Assembly: GCA_946011725.1 (NCBI GenBank)
Contig: CAMGBT010000011.1
Location: forward strand, 1-42,412
From: an uncultured Bacteroidales bacterium
GTDB lineage: Bacteria; Bacteroidota; Bacteroidia; Bacteroidales; Muribaculaceae
DNA length: 42,412 bases
Direction of reading: 5' to 3'
Part shown: piece after piece, positions 30,171 to 38,558 of the stretch
Position numbering within the stretch: the first letter of the stretch is position 1
Layout of the letters: every line of letters begins with the position of its first letter
Translations under genes and position numbers: made by a program
The notes under the pieces: generated by a model
Database searches by the model: none
Told to the model about the DNA's origin: nothing
Seen by the model: only the letters and a program-made list of their open reading frames with translations

Positions 30171-31682
30171 ATGAAAAAATTATTCCTGTCAATAGCTTTA
30201 TTCGGCGCTGTGAGCATGCAGGCGCAGGTGGTCGACTATTCGGCCACGGCCATCGGTCAAGGCTCCACGTCGGACTTCGCTCCATATTTCATTGGCGCAC
30301 TCAATGGCGGGCGCACCACTGCCGCTTCGGCCGGTTTGCTCGACGTGTCGGCTTCCGTGGCGCTCGACACCACTCGCCGCTTCAGCTGGGGCGCGGGGGT
30401 GGAAGTGCTCACCGGCGCCACCTCATCTGTTGATTATCAACGATATACACCTAACGGGTGGACGGGTTCGAACTCGGGACCGTCCGCAGCATGGATTCAG
30501 CAGCTTTATGGCGAACTGAAGTATCGCCAAGTGTTCCTCCGCCTCGGCCAGAAGCAGCAGCACTCGTTCTTGCTCGATGAATCCATCTCCTCGGGCGACC
30601 TCACCCGCAGCGGCAACGCTCGTGGCATCCCCGGGGTGGAAGCCGGCTTCATCGACTTCGTGGACATACCGCTCACCAACGGCTGGTTGCAAATCAACGG
30701 CGTCATCGAATATGGCCGTTACCTCGACAGCGATTTCAAAGAGGTGCAGTTCAACTATTACCACGGCCAAATCACCTCCGACCTCAATTACACCTACAAG
30801 CGGTGCTACTTCCGCACTCGCCCCACCGAGCGCTTCGTGCTCACAATCGGCATGCAAACCGCCGGCCAGTTTGGCGGTAGCTACCGGCGCTACGCCGGTG
30901 GGCAGCTTACCGGCAGCGAGAATCGCGGCTTCAAAATCAAGGACGTGTTTAAGATGTTCTTCCCCACTCAGGGCGGTGCAGACGGCTATTACGAAGGCAA
31001 CTCGCTTGGCTCGTGGGACGTGAAATTGCAATACCGCCTGCGCTCCGGCGATGAGCTCTCCGTGGCATTCCAAGGCCCGTGGGAAGACGGCTCCGGCATC
31101 GGTCGGTGCAACGGCTTTGATGGTCTGTGGGGCATCTACTACCACGCCGCAAAGCGCCAACTCATCTCCGCCGCCGCGTTGGAATACCTCGACTTCACTA
31201 ACCAAAGCGGACCCATTCACTGGGCCACTCACGACGCGCCCGGCACTTCCATCAACACCGAGGCAACCGGCGGCGACGACTATTACAACTCCGAATACTA
31301 CGGCTCGTTCACCAACTTCGGCATGGCCCAAGCCACCCCGTTCCTTGTGTCGCCGCTCTACAACCTCAACGGTTCGCCCAACTTCCTCCACAACCGCGCT
31401 CGCGGTGTTCATGCGGCCGTCAGCGGGTGGCTCGGCAATGACTTCTCCTACACCGTGAAGTACAGCTGGCAACAAGCATGGGGCAAGGGGCGTGTGCCCG
31501 CAACTCACTGTCTGATAGACAATTCAGTATCCATCGCGGCCAGTTACGATGCCCACCAATTGCTCGCCGGCCTCAGCATCTCGGCGCAAGTGGCTTTCGA
31601 TGCCGGCAGCCTGCGCGGTGACAACTTCGGCGCGCTCGTCGGCGTGACTTACAGTGGAAACTTCTCTCTCTCAAAGCATTGA
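30171..31682 (+). CDS. Wzi-family capsule assembly outer-membrane protein
   Basis: This 503-residue protein has a signal peptide (cleavage near MQAQ, about 16-19) and a long beta-rich body. Segments such as AWIQQLYGELKYRQVFLRLG, SSGDLTRSGNARGIPGVEAG and FVDIPLTNGWLQINGVIEYG closely resemble the Bacteroidetes branch of Wzi (PF14052). In enteric bacteria Wzi is an 18-stranded barrel that attaches capsule to the cell surface. It is the first gene of a plus-strand operon with lipocalin-like, LegB-like, ATP-grasp and NeuB-like genes, which ties those sugar genes to a surface polymer. Confidence 0.88.
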   Translation: MKKLFLSIALFGAVSMQAQVVDYSATAIGQGSTSDFAPYFIGALNGGRTTAASAGLLDVSASVALDTTRRFSWGAGVEVLTGATSSVDYQRYTPNGWTGSNSGPSAAWIQQLYGELKYRQVFLRLGQKQQHSFLLDESISSGDLTRSGNARGIPGVEAGFIDFVDIPLTNGWLQINGVIEYGRYLDSDFKEVQFNYYHGQITSDLNYTYKRCYFRTRPTERFVLTIGMQTAGQFGGSYRRYAGGQLTGSENRGFKIKDVFKMFFPTQGGADGYYEGNSLGSWDVKLQYRLRSGDELSVAFQGPWEDGSGIGRCNGFDGLWGIYYHAAKRQLISAAALEYLDFTNQSGPIHWATHDAPGTSINTEATGGDDYYNSEYYGSFTNFGMAQATPFLVSPLYNLNGSPNFLHNRARGVHAAVSGWLGNDFSYTVKYSWQQAWGKGRVPATHCLIDNSVSIAASYDAHQLLAGLSISAQVAFDAGSLRGDNFGALVGVTYSGNFSLSKH

Positions 31683-31684
31683 TT

Positions 31685-32137
31685 ATGAAACGTTTAACCT
31701 ACATACTCATCATCCTCACCGCCGCACTGGCCACCGCTTGCCAAAACAATGGCGACATCGGCGACCTCTACGGCTCGTGGCGCCTGGATTCCTACACCAT
31801 CGACGGCCAACTGCAAGACGGCCAACCCACGCAAACCGTGTTCAGCTTCCAATCCACCGTAGTCAACGTGTCGCTCATCACCGACGAATACGGCGGCGCA
31901 TGGCAGCGCGTCGGCACATGGACCGAAACCGACTCCGAGTTCATCTTCGACTTCACTCACCACGATAACAACAACGCTCAGGGCGAAGGCATGTACCAAG
32001 CCCCTGAGTGGCTCAATTTTACCTCCGGCGCGCCCATGGTGCTGCATAAAGACCAACGCTCATCTCGCCAAATGGCACTCAGTTTCAGCGACTTGGATGG
32101 CCGTCGCCATGTATATGTACTCAAGAAAACTTGGTAA
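31685..32137 (+). CDS. Lipocalin-like lipoprotein
   Basis: This 150-residue protein has lipobox ATAC (about Cys19) followed by NNGDIGDLYGSWRLDSYTIDG. The G-x-W near the start of the mature chain and the run of short strands (FSFQSTVVNVSLI, RVGTWTETDSEFIFDF) suggest a lipocalin-like barrel. It lies 2 nt after the Wzi gene and 2 nt before the LegB-like gene. Its link to polysaccharide is by operon context only. Start at the ATG at 31685. Confidence 0.75.
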   Translation: MKRLTYILIILTAALATACQNNGDIGDLYGSWRLDSYTIDGQLQDGQPTQTVFSFQSTVVNVSLITDEYGGAWQRVGTWTETDSEFIFDFTHHDNNNAQGEGMYQAPEWLNFTSGAPMVLHKDQRSSRQMALSFSDLDGRRHVYVLKKTW

Positions 32138-32139
32138 CT

Positions 32140-33141
32140 ATGATTGATAACTCCAAACCCGTAGCAGTGACCGGTGCCGATGGTTTCATCGGCTCGCACC
32201 TCACTGAAGCACTCCTCAACCGCGGATTCCGCGTCCGCGCTTTAGCTCAATACAACTCTTTCAACAACTGGGGCTGGCTCGAGGACGTGGCCCGCACCCA
32301 CAACGACGGCCGCCTCGAAATCGTATGCGGCGACGTGCGCGACCCCGACTTCTGCCGCTCGTTCGTGCGCGGTTGCGGCACTGTGTTCCACCTCGCCGCC
32401 CTCATCGCCATCCCCTACAGTTACGTGGCGCCCGACAGCTATGTCGACACCAATGTAAAGGGCACACTCAATATGTGCCAAGCTGCGCGCGACGAACACG
32501 TTGACCGTCTGGTAGTTACCTCCACCTCCGAAGTCTACGGCACCGCACAGTACGTGCCCATTCCCGAAACGCACCCGCGTCAGCCGCAGTCGCCTTATTC
32601 CGCCACCAAAATCGGCGCCGACGCCATCGCGCTGAGCTTCTACAACGCTTTCGAACTGCCCGTGGTCATCGCCCGACCGTTCAACACTTACGGCCCGCGC
32701 CAAAGCGCTCGCGCCATCATCCCCACCATCATCGGTCAAATCGCTACCGGCCGCACCGTAATCAAGGTCGGCGACCTCTCGCCAACCCGCGACTTCAACT
32801 TTGTGGCTGACACTTGCCGCGGCTTCATCGCCCTGGCCGAAACGCCGGGCATCGAAGGCCGCGAAATCAACATCGCCACCGGCACCGAAATCTCCATGGC
32901 CGACACCCTCACCACCATTGCTCAAGTGATGGGCCGCGAGGTTACGTTCGAGGTCGACCCCGAGCGCATCCGCCCCTCAAAGAGCGAGGTGCGACGCCTC
33001 TGCGGCGACAATTCGCTCATCACTTCGCTCACCGATTGGCGCCCGCAAGTGTCATTGGCTGAGGGTCTTAAGCTCACCGCCGAATGGTTCCAACGTCCCG
33101 AAAACATCGCCAAATACAAGGTAGATATCTACAACCGATGA
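32140..33141 (+). CDS. LegB-like NAD-dependent 4,6-dehydratase (SDR)
   Basis: This 333-residue extended SDR enzyme has an NAD-binding motif GADGFIGSH (about 12-20), the substrate loop AQYNSFNNWGWLEDV, active-site TSTSEVYG, the catalytic YSATK (Tyr-x3-Lys) and the PFNTYGPRQSARAIIP motif. The NSFNNWGWL stretch is characteristic of LegB and its relatives, which dehydrate UDP- or GDP-GlcNAc at the start of legionaminic acid synthesis. Placement upstream of a NeuB/LegI-like synthase supports this. The start is the ATG at 32140, 2 nt after the lipocalin stop. Its stop overlaps the next gene's ATG. Confidence 0.87.
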   Translation: MIDNSKPVAVTGADGFIGSHLTEALLNRGFRVRALAQYNSFNNWGWLEDVARTHNDGRLEIVCGDVRDPDFCRSFVRGCGTVFHLAALIAIPYSYVAPDSYVDTNVKGTLNMCQAARDEHVDRLVVTSTSEVYGTAQYVPIPETHPRQPQSPYSATKIGADAIALSFYNAFELPVVIARPFNTYGPRQSARAIIPTIIGQIATGRTVIKVGDLSPTRDFNFVADTCRGFIALAETPGIEGREINIATGTEISMADTLTTIAQVMGREVTFEVDPERIRPSKSEVRRLCGDNSLITSLTDWRPQVSLAEGLKLTAEWFQRPENIAKYKVDIYNR

Positions 33142-34088
33142 ACAAGCGTATCAATCTTCTTTTCCTCGGCGGCGCCAAGCGCGTGTCGATGGCTCGCCAC
33201 TTCAAACGCGCTGCAGCGGCGCTCGGCAGTGAATGCGCCATCTTCAGCTATGAAATGTCCACGGCCGAGGCCATCGCTTGCGAAGGCGAAGTCATTGTGG
33301 GCAAACGCTGGCGCGACCCCGACGTACTCGACCACTTGCGCCAAGTCTGTCGTGAAAAGCAGATCCACGCTGTCATCCCGTTTGTCGACGGCGCTGTGCC
33401 CGTGGCAGCCGAGTTGCACGATGTGGCATTCGTGCCCACCGGCCGCCGCGAGGATGCCGAACGAATGTTCGACAAGGTGGAATCTGCTCGCCTGTTCGAG
33501 CAACTCGGGTTGCCGATACCGCACACTTACCACGAAGGCGAACCATGTATGTGCTTGATAGCCAAACCCCGATGCGGTTCGGCATCCAAAGGCATCGTGG
33601 AAATTTCCTCGCTCGACGCGCTGCAAAAAGTGCTCACCCATGCCGATGATTACCTCATACAGCAGCGCATCGACCGCCGCGAAGAGTACACCGTCGACTG
33701 CTACGTCGACACCCGCGGCTCGCGCATCCTCGCCACCTGCCCGCGCCGCCGCATCGAAGTGGCCGGAGGCGAAGTCACACGCACCGAAACCCTCGATGAC
33801 ACGGAAATCATTGCCCTCGCCCGGCGCACGCTCGAAGCCACCGGTTTGGTGGGTGCCGTCACCGTGCAAATGATGCGCGACCTCGACACTAACCGCCTGA
33901 TGCTCATGGAAATAAACCCACGCTTGGGCGGCGGCGCCGTGTGCTCAGTGGCCGCCGGTGCCGACATTCCCTCGCTCATCCTGCGCGAATTGCTCGACCT
34001 GCCGCCCGTAGAGCAGCATTGGCAAGCCGGCGTGCAAATCGCTCGTTATCTTGATGAAGTAGTATTTTATCCCAACCAAAATGACTGA
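33138..34088 (+). CDS. ATP-grasp carboxylate-amine/thiol ligase-like protein
   Basis: This 316-residue protein has a Rossmann-like N-terminal domain (RINLLFLGGAKRVSMARHF), a PreATP region, a substrate/ATP lid around IAKPRCGSASKGIVEI, and the metal-binding LMLMEINPRLGGGAVCS near residue 265, with Glu and Asn in the standard ATP-grasp positions. It resembles the ATP-grasp proteins with carbamoyl-phosphate-synthase-like folds found in polysaccharide and nonulosonate clusters. The acceptor is unknown; it could add an amino acid or similar group to a sugar. It overlaps both neighbours (4 and 8 nt), so it is translationally coupled to the sugar genes. Confidence 0.8.
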   Translation: MNKRINLLFLGGAKRVSMARHFKRAAAALGSECAIFSYEMSTAEAIACEGEVIVGKRWRDPDVLDHLRQVCREKQIHAVIPFVDGAVPVAAELHDVAFVPTGRREDAERMFDKVESARLFEQLGLPIPHTYHEGEPCMCLIAKPRCGSASKGIVEISSLDALQKVLTHADDYLIQQRIDRREEYTVDCYVDTRGSRILATCPRRRIEVAGGEVTRTETLDDTEIIALARRTLEATGLVGAVTVQMMRDLDTNRLMLMEINPRLGGGAVCSVAAGADIPSLILRELLDLPPVEQHWQAGVQIARYLDEVVFYPNQND

Positions 34089-35097
34089 TAATCACATCAT
34101 TATAATCGCTGAGGCAGGCGTAAACCACAATGGCAATTACGACCTCGCCCGCCGCATGGTCTACGCCGCCAAGGAAGCCGGCGCCGACTACGTCAAATTC
34201 CAAACCGCCGTGCCGGAGTTGGTCATCTCCACCTACGCACCCAAGGCTGAGTATCAAAAAGAAACCACCGGCACGGAACAGTCGCAGTTGGAGATGTGTC
34301 GCGCTATTCATTTGCCACTCTCCGACTACGCGCCGCTCAAAGCCCTCTGCGACGAAGTCGGCATCGGCTTCATGAGCACGCCGTTCGACCTGGTGTCGAT
34401 CGACTGTCTCGCCGACCTGAATATGGACTACTGGAAAATCCCCTCCGGCGAAATCACCAACCTGCCGTACTTGCGCAAAATCGCCTCCAAGGGCGGCCGC
34501 GTCATCCTCTCCACCGGTATGTCGACCTTGCGCGAGGTGGCCGAAGCCATCGACGTGCTTGAAAAAGGCGGCATCCCGCGCGCCGACATCATCGTGCTCC
34601 ATTGCACCACTCAATACCCAGCACCATACGATTCCGTGAACCTGCGCGCCATGAATACCCTCGCGCTACTCGGCTGTCAAGCAGTCGGTTACAGCGACCA
34701 CACCAAAGGCATCGCCATCCCCGTGGCAGCCGCTGCCCTCGGCGCAAAGGTCATCGAAAAACACTTCACCCTCGACCGCAACCTTCCCGGCCCCGACCAT
34801 CGCGCATCGCTCGAACCCGCCGAACTTGCCGAAATGATTCGCTCGATCCGCTCGGTGGAAGCCGCCCTCGGCTCCGGCGACAAAATCGTGGCCGAGGCCG
34901 AACGCCCCAACATCGCCGTCGCCCGCAAATCCATCGTCGCCGCCCGCGCCATCGCCCAAGGCGAAATCCTCACCGAAGAAAACCTCACCGTCAAGCGCCC
35001 CGGCAACGGCATCTCCCCCATGCTTTGGGACCAAATCCTCGGCCGCCGCGCATCGCGCGCCTACCTCCCCGACCAACTCATCGAAGAATCCCTGTAA
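34081..35097 (+). CDS. NeuB/LegI-family nonulosonic acid synthase
   Basis: This 338-residue enzyme condenses phosphoenolpyruvate with a six-carbon sugar to make sialic-, legionaminic- or pseudaminic-type acids. Motifs: IIAEAGVNHNGNYDLA (start), MSTPFD, YWKIPSGEITNLP, SDHTKG (about 203-208) and EKHFTLDRNLPGPDHRASLE, all metal- and PEP-site signatures of NeuB. The C-terminal SAF antifreeze-like domain (ARKSIVAARAIAQGEILTEE onward) is complete. With LegB next door, legionaminate synthase (LegI) is the best guess; NeuB is the alternative. It is the last gene of the operon, followed by a 16-bp terminator. Confidence 0.92.
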   Translation: MTDNHIIIIAEAGVNHNGNYDLARRMVYAAKEAGADYVKFQTAVPELVISTYAPKAEYQKETTGTEQSQLEMCRAIHLPLSDYAPLKALCDEVGIGFMSTPFDLVSIDCLADLNMDYWKIPSGEITNLPYLRKIASKGGRVILSTGMSTLREVAEAIDVLEKGGIPRADIIVLHCTTQYPAPYDSVNLRAMNTLALLGCQAVGYSDHTKGIAIPVAAAALGAKVIEKHFTLDRNLPGPDHRASLEPAELAEMIRSIRSVEAALGSGDKIVAEAERPNIAVARKSIVAARAIAQGEILTEENLTVKRPGNGISPMLWDQILGRRASRAYLPDQLIEESL

Positions 35098-35110
35098 ATG
35101 CCAACGCATA

Positions 35111-35151
35111 AAATGCTGCACATCAGCTCAACTGACTGATGTGCAGCATTT
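35111..35151. terminator. Bidirectional terminator between convergent genes
   Basis: AAATGCTGCACATCAG (35111-35126) and CTGATGTGCAGCATTT (35136-35151) are perfectly complementary over 16 bp around a 9-nt loop. It separates the plus-strand nonulosonate operon from the minus-strand gene at 35159-35509. Confidence 0.88.
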
Positions 35152-35158
35152 GTTTATT

Positions 35159-35509
35159 CTAACGCAGGGCGTTGGCGCCGTGGCGCAGGTAGTCGGCGGC
35201 GCGCTTTTCCGCATCTTCCGCGCGGCGAATGTAATCGTGTACTTTGTTCATCGCATCATCATACTTGCGGTGGTAATACTGCGCACGCTCTTGGTTGCCT
35301 TGGCGCTGGTAGCTGCGTTCCTGCCGCTCGTAGCTGTCGGCGTCGCGCTGATACCGCTCCGCATCACGCCGATACCCATCCGCTTGCTTAAGATAATACT
35401 CCGCCTCACGAATGTCCGACCGCGCTTGGCGAGTCTCATACTCGTCGGCCGTACAGATGCCGCTACCCATCAGGCACAGCACCATCATAATGATCAACTT
35501 CTTAACCAT
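35159..35509 (-). CDS. Small secreted coiled-coil protein with Tyr/Arg/Asp repeats
   Basis: This 116-residue protein has a signal peptide (about 1-20, ending near GICTADEY). The mature part is a single charged helix with an imperfect seven- to eight-residue repeat: YRRDAERYQRDADSYERQER is followed by YQRQGNQERAQYYHRKYDDA. The regular Tyr/Arg/Glu spacing suggests a coiled coil. A TATATTTG box (35528-35535) lies 19 nt upstream and fixes the start at 35509. No homologous family is recognised. The location beyond the operon terminator shows it is independently transcribed. Confidence 0.75.
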   Translation of the reverse strand: MVKKLIIMMVLCLMGSGICTADEYETRQARSDIREAEYYLKQADGYRRDAERYQRDADSYERQERSYQRQGNQERAQYYHRKYDDAMNKVHDYIRRAEDAEKRAADYLRHGANALR

Positions 35510-35527
35510 AATCAAAAAATTTTTGCG

Positions 35528-35535
35528 CAAATATA
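35528..35535 (-). promoter_or_regulatory. Bacteroidetes -7 box for the small coiled-coil gene
   Basis: TATATTTG on the minus strand lies 19 nt before the start codon at 35509 and fits TAnnTTTG. Confidence 0.6.
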
Positions 35536-35656
35536 CACATTTCACCCCAATCCACCAAATAATTCGCAAAAATCCCTCACACTTGCATAGCGCCCGCTTT
35601 TTTGTTACAGCTCTGAGCTTTAGCGAAGCCATTTGTCTTCCCTGGGGGCGAAAATA

Positions 35657-35689
35657 GCAAGCGGCGGCTCATAGCGAGCCGCCGCTTGC
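35657..35689 (-). terminator. Terminator after the NrdJ gene
   Basis: GCAAGCGGCGGCTC and GAGCCGCCGCTTGC form a perfect 14-bp stem with a 5-nt loop. On the minus strand TATTTTCG follows. It lies 19 nt after the ribonucleotide reductase stop. Confidence 0.88.
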
Positions 35690-35707
35690 GTTATAGTGAG
35701 ATGGAGA

Positions 35708-38251
35708 TTATCCGCATTTGGATGTGCCGCAGTTGGTGCAAATCAAGCACCCTTCTTGGTACACTAACGATTCTTGGCCGCAGTTGGGGCAAGTTTGGCC
35801 CGAGGCCTTGGTGCCGTTGGGCAGGTACTTTTTCAGTGCGCGTTCCACACCCATTTTCCAGGTGTTGATCGACTGCGAATCCAGTTCCAGCCCGCCCACG
35901 AGCTTGAGCACTTGGTCGATGGGCATACCGTAGCGCAGCACGCCGGAGATGAGCTTGGCGTAGTTCCAGTACTCGGGGTTGAACTTGTCGCTCAGACCTT
36001 CGATGGTGGTTTTGTAGCCGCGTTTGTTGATGAATTGGAAGTCGTAACGCTTGTCGCCTTCGGGGGTGATGGTCTTGATGATTTTGCCGCGGGTGACGGA
36101 TTTCGGGCAGAAGATGCCGTCTTCGTCGTCGGCCAAACCGGTGAAGATTTCGTAGGGACGTTCGTTCATCAGGCCTACGAAGGCAATCCATTTCTCCTTG
36201 TTGTTTTGGAAACGAACCACGTCGGCATCCAGTTCGATGGGACGCTTGTGCACGTGGGGAATATCCTGCGGCGCGGGTGTGGCGTTCTGCTTTTTCTTCT
36301 TCTCTTCGAGGGCCACCAGCACGCCCGAGCGCGAGCCGTCGCGGTAAACGGTGCAGCCCTTGCATCCCGACTTCCACGCTTCGAGATAGAGCTGATTTAC
36401 AACGCTTTCCGACACGTCGTTGGGCAGGTTGATGGTCACGGAGATAGAGTGGTCAACCCATTTTTGGATCTTGCCTTGCATGTGCACCTTTTCGAGCCAG
36501 TCGATGTCGTTGGCGGTGGCGCCGGCATAGGGCGAACGAGCCACCAGTGCATCGATTTCCTCTTGCGAGTAATCGTCCTTGACTTCGATGCCGTTGACCT
36601 TCATCCAGTCGATGAATTTGGGGTGGTATACGATGTATTCTTCGAAGGCGTCGCCGGTTTCATCGGTGTAGGAGATGTGCACGTCGGGGTCGTTGGGGTT
36701 GACCTTGCGGCGGCGTTTGTACACGGGCATGAACACCGGTTCGATGCCGGAGGTGGTGCGGGTCATCAGCGAGGTGGTGCCGGTGGGCGCGATGGTGAGG
36801 CAGGCGATATTGCGACGGCCATATTTGCACATCAGTTCGTACATTTCGGGATCGGCCTCGGCCAGACGTTGCATGAACGGATTGTTCTTCTCGCGCTCGG
36901 CGTCGAAGATTTCGAACGCGCCGCGGGTGCGGGCCATGTCCACCGACGAGCGGTAAGCAGCCAGAGCCAAAGCGCGGTGCACCTTCACTGACATTTCGGT
37001 GGCTTCCGGGGTGCCGTATTTGAAGCCCAATGCGGCCAGCATGTCGCCTTCGGCAGTGGTGCCCACGCCGGTGCGGCGACCTTTGGCGGTCTTGGCCTTG
37101 ATTTTGGCCCAGAGATGGCGTTCGGTTTCTTTTACCTCCTCCAATTCGGGGTCGGAGTCGATTTTTCCAAGGATGGTCTCGATTTTTTCCATCTCGAGGT
37201 CGATGATGTCGTCCATGATGCGCTGAGCCTTGCCCACGTGCACGCGGAATGTGTCGAAGTCGAACTCGGCCTGCGGGGTGAAGGGGTTGCGCACGTAGCT
37301 AAACAGGTTGATGGCCAGCAGGCGGCAGCTATCGTAGGGACACAGGGGAATTTCGCCGCAGGGATTGGTGGAGATGGTGCGGAAACCCAGGTCGGCATAG
37401 CAGTCGGGCAGCGATTCGCGGGTGATGGTGTCCCAGAAGAGCACGCCGGGTTCGGCCGATTTCCATGCGTTGTGGATAATCTTGGCCCACAAACCGGCAG
37501 CGTCGATGTCCTTGGTTACGAAGGGCTCGTTGCTGTTGATGGGGAACTGCTGGCGGTAGAGTGTGCCGGCTTCGGCTGCGCGCATGAAGTCGTCGTCGAT
37601 GCGAACCGACACGTTGGCGCCGGTCACCTTGCCTTCGGTCATCTTGGCGTCGATGAATGCCTCGGAATCGGGGTGCTTGATCGATACGGTCATCATCAGC
37701 GCACCGCGGCGACCGTCTTGGGCCACCTCGCGGGTGGAGTTGGAGTAGCGCTCCATAAAGGGTACCAAGCCGGTGGAGGTGAGGGCGGAGTTCTTCACGG
37801 GTGTGCCCTTGGGGCGGATGTGCGACAGGTCGTGACCAACGCCGCCACGGCGTTTCATCAGCTGTACCTGCTCCTCATCGATGCGGATCACGCCGCCGTA
37901 GGAGTCGGGGTTGCCGTCCAAACCGATCACGAAACAGTTCGAGAGCGATCCCACTTGCAACTTGTTGCCAATGCCGCTCATGGGGCTACCTTGAGGCACG
38001 ATGTAACGGAAGTCTTTGAGCAACTCAAACACCTCCTCATGGGTCATAGGTTCGGGATATCGCTGCTCAATCCGCACGATTTCCGCAGCGATTCTATGGT
38101 GCATATCATCCGGGGTCAACTCAAACAGGTGACCGTAGGAATCTTTGAGGGCATACTTATTCGCCCACACTCTGGCCGCGAGCTCGTCGCCGCCAAAGTA
38201 TTCTTTTGATGCCTTAAAGGCCTCTTCAAAGGTGTAGGTTTTGTTTTCCAC
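35708..38251 (-). CDS. nrdJ: Adenosylcobalamin-dependent ribonucleotide reductase
   Basis: This 847-residue class II enzyme reduces ribonucleotides without oxygen or an iron centre. Motifs: GSLSNCFVIG (first active-site Cys), the loop NPCGEIPLCPYDSC (about 293-306; Cys and Glu of the radical site), and PTGTTSLMTRTTSGIEPVF, with the C-terminal redox/zinc ribbon CPNCGQESL..CLICTNCGTSKCG. The long form with the C-terminal ribbon is usual for NrdJ in this phylum. It is monocistronic with its own promoter (38330-38337) and terminator. No obvious cobalamin riboswitch is seen in the 300 bases upstream. B12 dependence is expected from the family. Confidence 0.95.
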   Translation of the reverse strand: MENKTYTFEEAFKASKEYFGGDELAARVWANKYALKDSYGHLFELTPDDMHHRIAAEIVRIEQRYPEPMTHEEVFELLKDFRYIVPQGSPMSGIGNKLQVGSLSNCFVIGLDGNPDSYGGVIRIDEEQVQLMKRRGGVGHDLSHIRPKGTPVKNSALTSTGLVPFMERYSNSTREVAQDGRRGALMMTVSIKHPDSEAFIDAKMTEGKVTGANVSVRIDDDFMRAAEAGTLYRQQFPINSNEPFVTKDIDAAGLWAKIIHNAWKSAEPGVLFWDTITRESLPDCYADLGFRTISTNPCGEIPLCPYDSCRLLAINLFSYVRNPFTPQAEFDFDTFRVHVGKAQRIMDDIIDLEMEKIETILGKIDSDPELEEVKETERHLWAKIKAKTAKGRRTGVGTTAEGDMLAALGFKYGTPEATEMSVKVHRALALAAYRSSVDMARTRGAFEIFDAEREKNNPFMQRLAEADPEMYELMCKYGRRNIACLTIAPTGTTSLMTRTTSGIEPVFMPVYKRRRKVNPNDPDVHISYTDETGDAFEEYIVYHPKFIDWMKVNGIEVKDDYSQEEIDALVARSPYAGATANDIDWLEKVHMQGKIQKWVDHSISVTINLPNDVSESVVNQLYLEAWKSGCKGCTVYRDGSRSGVLVALEEKKKKQNATPAPQDIPHVHKRPIELDADVVRFQNNKEKWIAFVGLMNERPYEIFTGLADDEDGIFCPKSVTRGKIIKTITPEGDKRYDFQFINKRGYKTTIEGLSDKFNPEYWNYAKLISGVLRYGMPIDQVLKLVGGLELDSQSINTWKMGVERALKKYLPNGTKASGQTCPNCGQESLVYQEGCLICTNCGTSKCG

Positions 38252-38329
38252 TTTTAATTATATAGATATTGTATTAGTCAAAAGTTAAAAATTGCGCACA
38301 CTTTTGGGCTGTTTGACGCAATCGTCTGC

Positions 38330-38337
38330 AAAGTTAC
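38330..38337 (-). promoter_or_regulatory. Bacteroidetes -7 box for the NrdJ gene
   Basis: TAACTTTG on the minus strand lies 79 nt before the NrdJ start codon. Confidence 0.6.
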
Positions 38338-38513
38338 ATCTATTAGTTGAGATGCACAAATTTTTAATCATCTTTTTTCAAAAAAATTTCAAAGTTTTCC
38401 AAAAATATTTGCAATTGATTGAAAATCAGTATGTTAAAATTTTGCACAGGTCAAAAAGTTTTCCAAAACGATAATTTTCAGCGTTTTATGATGCGTATAT
38501 TAAATAAAATGAT

Positions 38514-38521
38514 TAACTTTG
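38514..38521 (+). promoter_or_regulatory. Bacteroidetes -7 box for the nitroreductase gene
   Basis: TAACTTTG lies 37 nt before the ATG at 38559 and matches the consensus exactly. Confidence 0.65.
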
Positions 38522-38558
38522 CACATCTAAATATTACAACCACCAAACTGACATCAAA

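Larger units (their letters stand above)
38252..38558. other. A/T-rich intergenic region between divergent genes
   Basis: About 307 bases hold divergent promoters for the NrdJ gene (38330-38337) and the nitroreductase gene (38514-38521). The rest is A/T-rich without a gene or clear hairpin, and no B12-box consensus is seen. Confidence 0.6.
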
